Position numbers and translations under genes: made by a program. From Deltaproteobacteria bacterium (GTDB lineage: Bacteria; Desulfobacterota; DSM-4660; Desulfatiglandales; HGW-15), in assembly GCA_016926135.1 (NCBI GenBank), contig JAFGPH010000659.1, positions 1 through 18,522 on the forward strand: a stretch of DNA of 18,522 nt, given 5' to 3'. Numbering within the stretch: the stretch's first letter is position 1; every line of letters begins with the position of its first letter. Shown in pieces: positions 16,184 through 18,522 of the stretch. The notes beneath the pieces were generated by a model. That model was not told the DNA's origin. It saw only the letters and a list, made by a program, of their open reading frames with translations, and searched no databases.

Positions 16184-17920
16184 TCATCCGGCCTTCCTGG
16201 AGTTGAGAATCGCCTCCACGTTTTTTTCGGCCCAATCGTCTACCCTTCTCTCCGTCTCCGTGTACCGGATGACCCTCTCGGAGATCCGCCGTTTCTTTTG
16301 CAAGGCATCAACGATCCTTTCAGCCGCATCCTTTGCCCTCAGGGGATTGACATAGATGATTCCGTCTTCATCGCCGAAGCCCCTCGTCTTGAGGACCCGA
16401 GAGGCACCGCTCGTGCTGAGCGCCAGGATTCCCCGTTCCTCCGGTTCCCTGTGCTTCTGGGAGAGGATGTACTCAAAGGCCACGAGGTTTAGTCCGTCCT
16501 CCAGGGGGGTGACCAGCATGACATCCACCTGCTTCATGAACCGGTAGTTCTGGGGAACGGGAATTCCGTCGCCCAGATGGATCACATATTCGTCCCCCAG
16601 CTTGCGATTGAGGACCGCGACCTCGTACTCCAGGATGGCGTTGAGGTTCCGGTAATCGATATTCTCGTGCCGACTCGGTGAGGTGACCTGGAAGAACCTT
16701 GCCTCACGGTCCAGGGACCCGAGTTTCAGAAGGGCATGGTGAAAGACGCTCAACCTTTCAACGAGTCCCTTGGTGTAGTCGCATCTCTCGAGTCCCCCAA
16801 AGAGAATCCTTCCCTTCCTCCTCTCTTCAGTGATTTTCTCATGGAGGCTTCCCCTGCCGAAAGGATGATCCAGGATCAAGCCTTCCTGAACCTCCGAGAG
16901 AATTTTGTCCACATCGAGACCGATGGGCAGTGCGGCAACAGTCGTGACTTTCCCCTGATACAGGATTTCATAGGCCTGGCCCGCCACCCTGATCTCCACC
17001 GGAAACCACTCCTCCAGGGCTTCGAGGAAGTTATCGCAGTAATCCTTGGTGTGGAATCCGATGAAATCGTTGGCGAGCATTCCCCACGTCAGCTTCTGGA
17101 GGACGCTTTCCATGGTTTCCCCGAAGGGATCGTAGCTCTGGGCCTTCACCCGGTTCCTCTTGTCCTCACGAATGAGCCCCTGGATTTCGTGGATGTCAAA
17201 GAAGGGTGTATGCATGAACTGACCCACACGAATCCGGTCCATATCTTCTTCCGAATAGCCTTCGATGGGCATGAGGGCCCGGTAGACATCCGCGATTTGC
17301 ATGAGGTGATAATCCTGATTCCACACCACCACGTCCCCTTCCGTGCGGGATCTGCTGCTCTTGCGGATTTGGTCGATCACCGTATTGGCAAAGGTCACAC
17401 CGCTGCTCGTGTACTGGATGAAGTCGTTTTTTTCAAAGACGGGCCTGGGAAAGGTCTTGGTCTTCTTGTAGAAGAGCGGGGATCTCGTCAGGTGCATGAG
17501 GGGCCAGAGAAATCCGTTGGCAAATCGGTTGTAGTAGCTGTGCATGTGCCTCGTGTCAAAAAAGACGAACCGTGTGTGGAAATCGTACTCGCCGTAACGA
17601 AAATGCATTCTGTTGTCGGGTTCGATCTCGACGTGAGGGAAGTGCTCCGGGGCATGACCTTCCTCCGCCATCCTCTGGAACAGCCGGGTGTAATGTCCTC
17701 GGGCCACATCAATGTCTCTGTCGCCCATGGAAGCGCCGATCCAGGTGGGATTCCACCGGCCGGCCTTGAGGAGGGCCGCCATGGCCTGGACAAGTCCCCC
17801 TTCCCCGAAACTCGGGGCTGTGGGTGCAACCCCGTGGTCTAGGCACTCCAGTGCCTCATCCAGAAAGGCCCGGTTGAAACTGAAGGGTCCCCGGTTGGAG
17901 ACAATCACCAGGTCGCTCAT
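16184..17920 (-). CDS. otsA: GT20 family trehalose-6-phosphate synthase-like glycosyltransferase
   Basis: A 578-residue GT-B retaining glycosyltransferase expected to join glucose from UDP- or other NDP-glucose to glucose-6-phosphate, giving trehalose-6-phosphate in the cytoplasm. ATG 17918-17920 is preceded by GGAGG at a five-base spacing and puts the conserved start VIVSNRGPFSF at residues 5-15; an earlier in-frame ATG (17992) was rejected. Motifs: FANGFLWPLMHL (133-144), WNQDYHLMQI (200-209), HTPFF (237-241), IGFHTKDY (287-294), GLERCDYTKGLVERL (376-390), which keeps the Arg379 and Lys384 that bind nucleotide-sugar phosphates, and TPLEDGLNLVAFEY (471-484). Typical OtsA proteins have RLDY and RDGMNLV at the last two places, so this is a divergent subgroup and another phosphorylated acceptor (for example glycerol-phosphate) is possible. 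A phosphatase gene lies 31 bp upstream, supporting the trehalose assignment. Confidence 0.85.
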   Translation of the reverse strand: MSDLVIVSNRGPFSFNRAFLDEALECLDHGVAPTAPSFGEGGLVQAMAALLKAGRWNPTWIGASMGDRDIDVARGHYTRLFQRMAEEGHAPEHFPHVEIEPDNRMHFRYGEYDFHTRFVFFDTRHMHSYYNRFANGFLWPLMHLTRSPLFYKKTKTFPRPVFEKNDFIQYTSSGVTFANTVIDQIRKSSRSRTEGDVVVWNQDYHLMQIADVYRALMPIEGYSEEDMDRIRVGQFMHTPFFDIHEIQGLIREDKRNRVKAQSYDPFGETMESVLQKLTWGMLANDFIGFHTKDYCDNFLEALEEWFPVEIRVAGQAYEILYQGKVTTVAALPIGLDVDKILSEVQEGLILDHPFGRGSLHEKITEERRKGRILFGGLERCDYTKGLVERLSVFHHALLKLGSLDREARFFQVTSPSRHENIDYRNLNAILEYEVAVLNRKLGDEYVIHLGDGIPVPQNYRFMKQVDVMLVTPLEDGLNLVAFEYILSQKHREPEERGILALSTSGASRVLKTRGFGDEDGIIYVNPLRAKDAAERIVDALQKKRRISERVIRYTETERRVDDWAEKNVEAILNSRKAG

Positions 17921-17951
17921 GGGCTCCTCCATGAAAAGAAAGGTTCCAGGT

Positions 17952-18522
17952 TCACGGCTTTTCCCGTGTTTCCTCTTTCCTGCACCTTGCACCTTGTACC
18001 ATGCACCCTTCTCTCATCGGCCCGTCGCAACAAGCCTTACCCGAACCAGACACGGGCTGGGAAGTCTCGTTTGCCCACAGCGACAGAAACTCCAGGAGTT
18101 CATCGGGCGGTGTGAGCCAGAGATCTGCCCCGCTTTCCCGGAATTCTTCCCTGACAAGAACGCCCAGCCCCTTGCCCTTGATCGCCTGGAAGGCGTCTTC
18201 ATCGGTCCGGTCGTCACCGAGATAGGCCATCGGTATCCCGCTGCCCATCTCTCCACAGATCGTGCGGACGGCATCTCCCTTGTCCCTCCCTGGCACACGG
18301 AGCTCAAGCCCCCCGTCAAACTCCCCGAGGATCAGTCCCCATTCTCTGGCGAGCGCCGACCACCCGGGTGTGACCTGATGCCTGATTTCCGCGATCCGCG
18401 CTGCCTCCAGGCCTCTCCAGTGTATCGCCAGACATCCGGGCTTTTCTTCGATGTGGATGGAAAGCCCGAGTCTCTCGGTCCATTCGTCCGCCAGCACGAG
18501 ACCCTGCAGGGCCTTTTCGTCC
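17952..18522 (-). CDS. otsB: Trehalose-6-phosphate phosphatase, C-terminal part (partial)
   Basis: The frame is open to the right edge, so the N-terminus, including the HAD DxDGT nucleophile motif, is outside the window. What is visible is the OtsB-type HAD C-terminal half: KPGCLAIHWRG (the E/K-x-x-x-LAxHYR-like strand), LELRVPGRDKGDAV with the conserved Lys of HAD motif III, and AYLGDDRTDEDAF with the motif IV acidic residues. It would remove phosphate from trehalose-6-phosphate. It ends at TGA 17952-17954, 31 bp before the synthase start, giving the order phosphatase then synthase as in otsBA operons. The last roughly 20 residues, after SLWANETSQP, look unrelated to the family and are partly encoded by a degenerate heptamer repeat, so the C-terminus may be an extension acquired by repeat growth. 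A GTG at 18497 is not likely to be the true start. Confidence 0.87.
   Translation of the reverse strand, partial: DEKALQGLVLADEWTERLGLSIHIEEKPGCLAIHWRGLEAARIAEIRHQVTPGWSALAREWGLILGEFDGGLELRVPGRDKGDAVRTICGEMGSGIPMAYLGDDRTDEDAFQAIKGKGLGVLVREEFRESGADLWLTPPDELLEFLSLWANETSQPVSGSGKACCDGPMREGCMVQGARCRKEETREKP
17981..18008. repeat. Degenerate heptanucleotide tandem repeat, four units
   Basis: Four consecutive 7-mers: TGCACCT, TGCACCT, TGTACCA, TGCACCC (on the other strand AGGTGCA units). The array lies inside the 3' end of the phosphatase frame, encoding part of its poorly conserved tail, just before the short spacer to the synthase. Confidence 0.7.

Noticed and set aside
15867..16235. A 122-residue minus-strand frame across the gap between the trehalose synthase and the acyltransferase
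   Set aside because: It overlaps both neighbours, has no clear ribosome site and no family features.
1..18522. CRISPR arrays, tRNA or rRNA genes, integrases or transposases
   Set aside because: No spaced direct repeats, cloverleaf-like segments, rRNA-like sequence or transposase-like proteins were seen.

Overview
This is a GC-rich, gene-dense bacterial window with two blocks of genes facing each other. The mix of genes (a TAXI-type TRAP transporter with acyl-CoA ligases, a Pfa/enediyne-like lipid synthase, a DUF374 acyltransferase and otsBA-like trehalose genes) best fits a sulfate-reducing or syntrophic member of the Desulfobacterota (former Deltaproteobacteria). That placement is inference from gene content; no rRNA, tRNA or other marker is present.

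Plus-strand block (1-6489): the tail of an AMP-forming acyl-CoA synthetase runs in from the left edge. A complete TAXI-TRAP uptake cassette follows: periplasmic binding protein, small DUF1850 membrane-anchored protein, and fused 4TM/12TM permease. Then come a second AMP-forming acyl-CoA ligase and, with a 4-base ATGA overlap, a zinc-dependent medium-chain alcohol dehydrogenase. The set reads as uptake, CoA activation and oxidation of an organic acid or related small molecule; the substrate cannot be named from sequence.

Convergent junction (6490-6633): this gap contains a roughly 140-bp element bounded by imperfect inverted repeats, with a perfect inner inverted repeat and a tandem 12-bp repeat. 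Its right arm supplies the stop codon of the last minus-strand gene.

Minus-strand block (18522 down to 6634), in reading order: the C-terminal part of a trehalose-6-phosphate phosphatase (cut by the right edge), a GT20 trehalose-6-phosphate synthase-like enzyme, a 202-bp gap, a DUF374 lysophospholipid acyltransferase, a 2644-residue megasynthase, and a 4'-phosphopantetheinyl transferase. The megasynthase is the highlight. Its order is NMO-like barrel (degenerate), NMO-like barrel (intact), KS, AT, ACP, KR, DH. The KS-AT-ACP-KR-DH core has the order known from enediyne synthases, its KR has a Pfa-like cofactor loop, and the N-terminal flavin barrels resemble PfaD-type enoyl reductases. With the next-door transferase, two genes could supply every activity for a fully reducing, iterative polyketide or fatty-acid cycle. 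The acyltransferase upstream suggests that the product ends up in a lipid.
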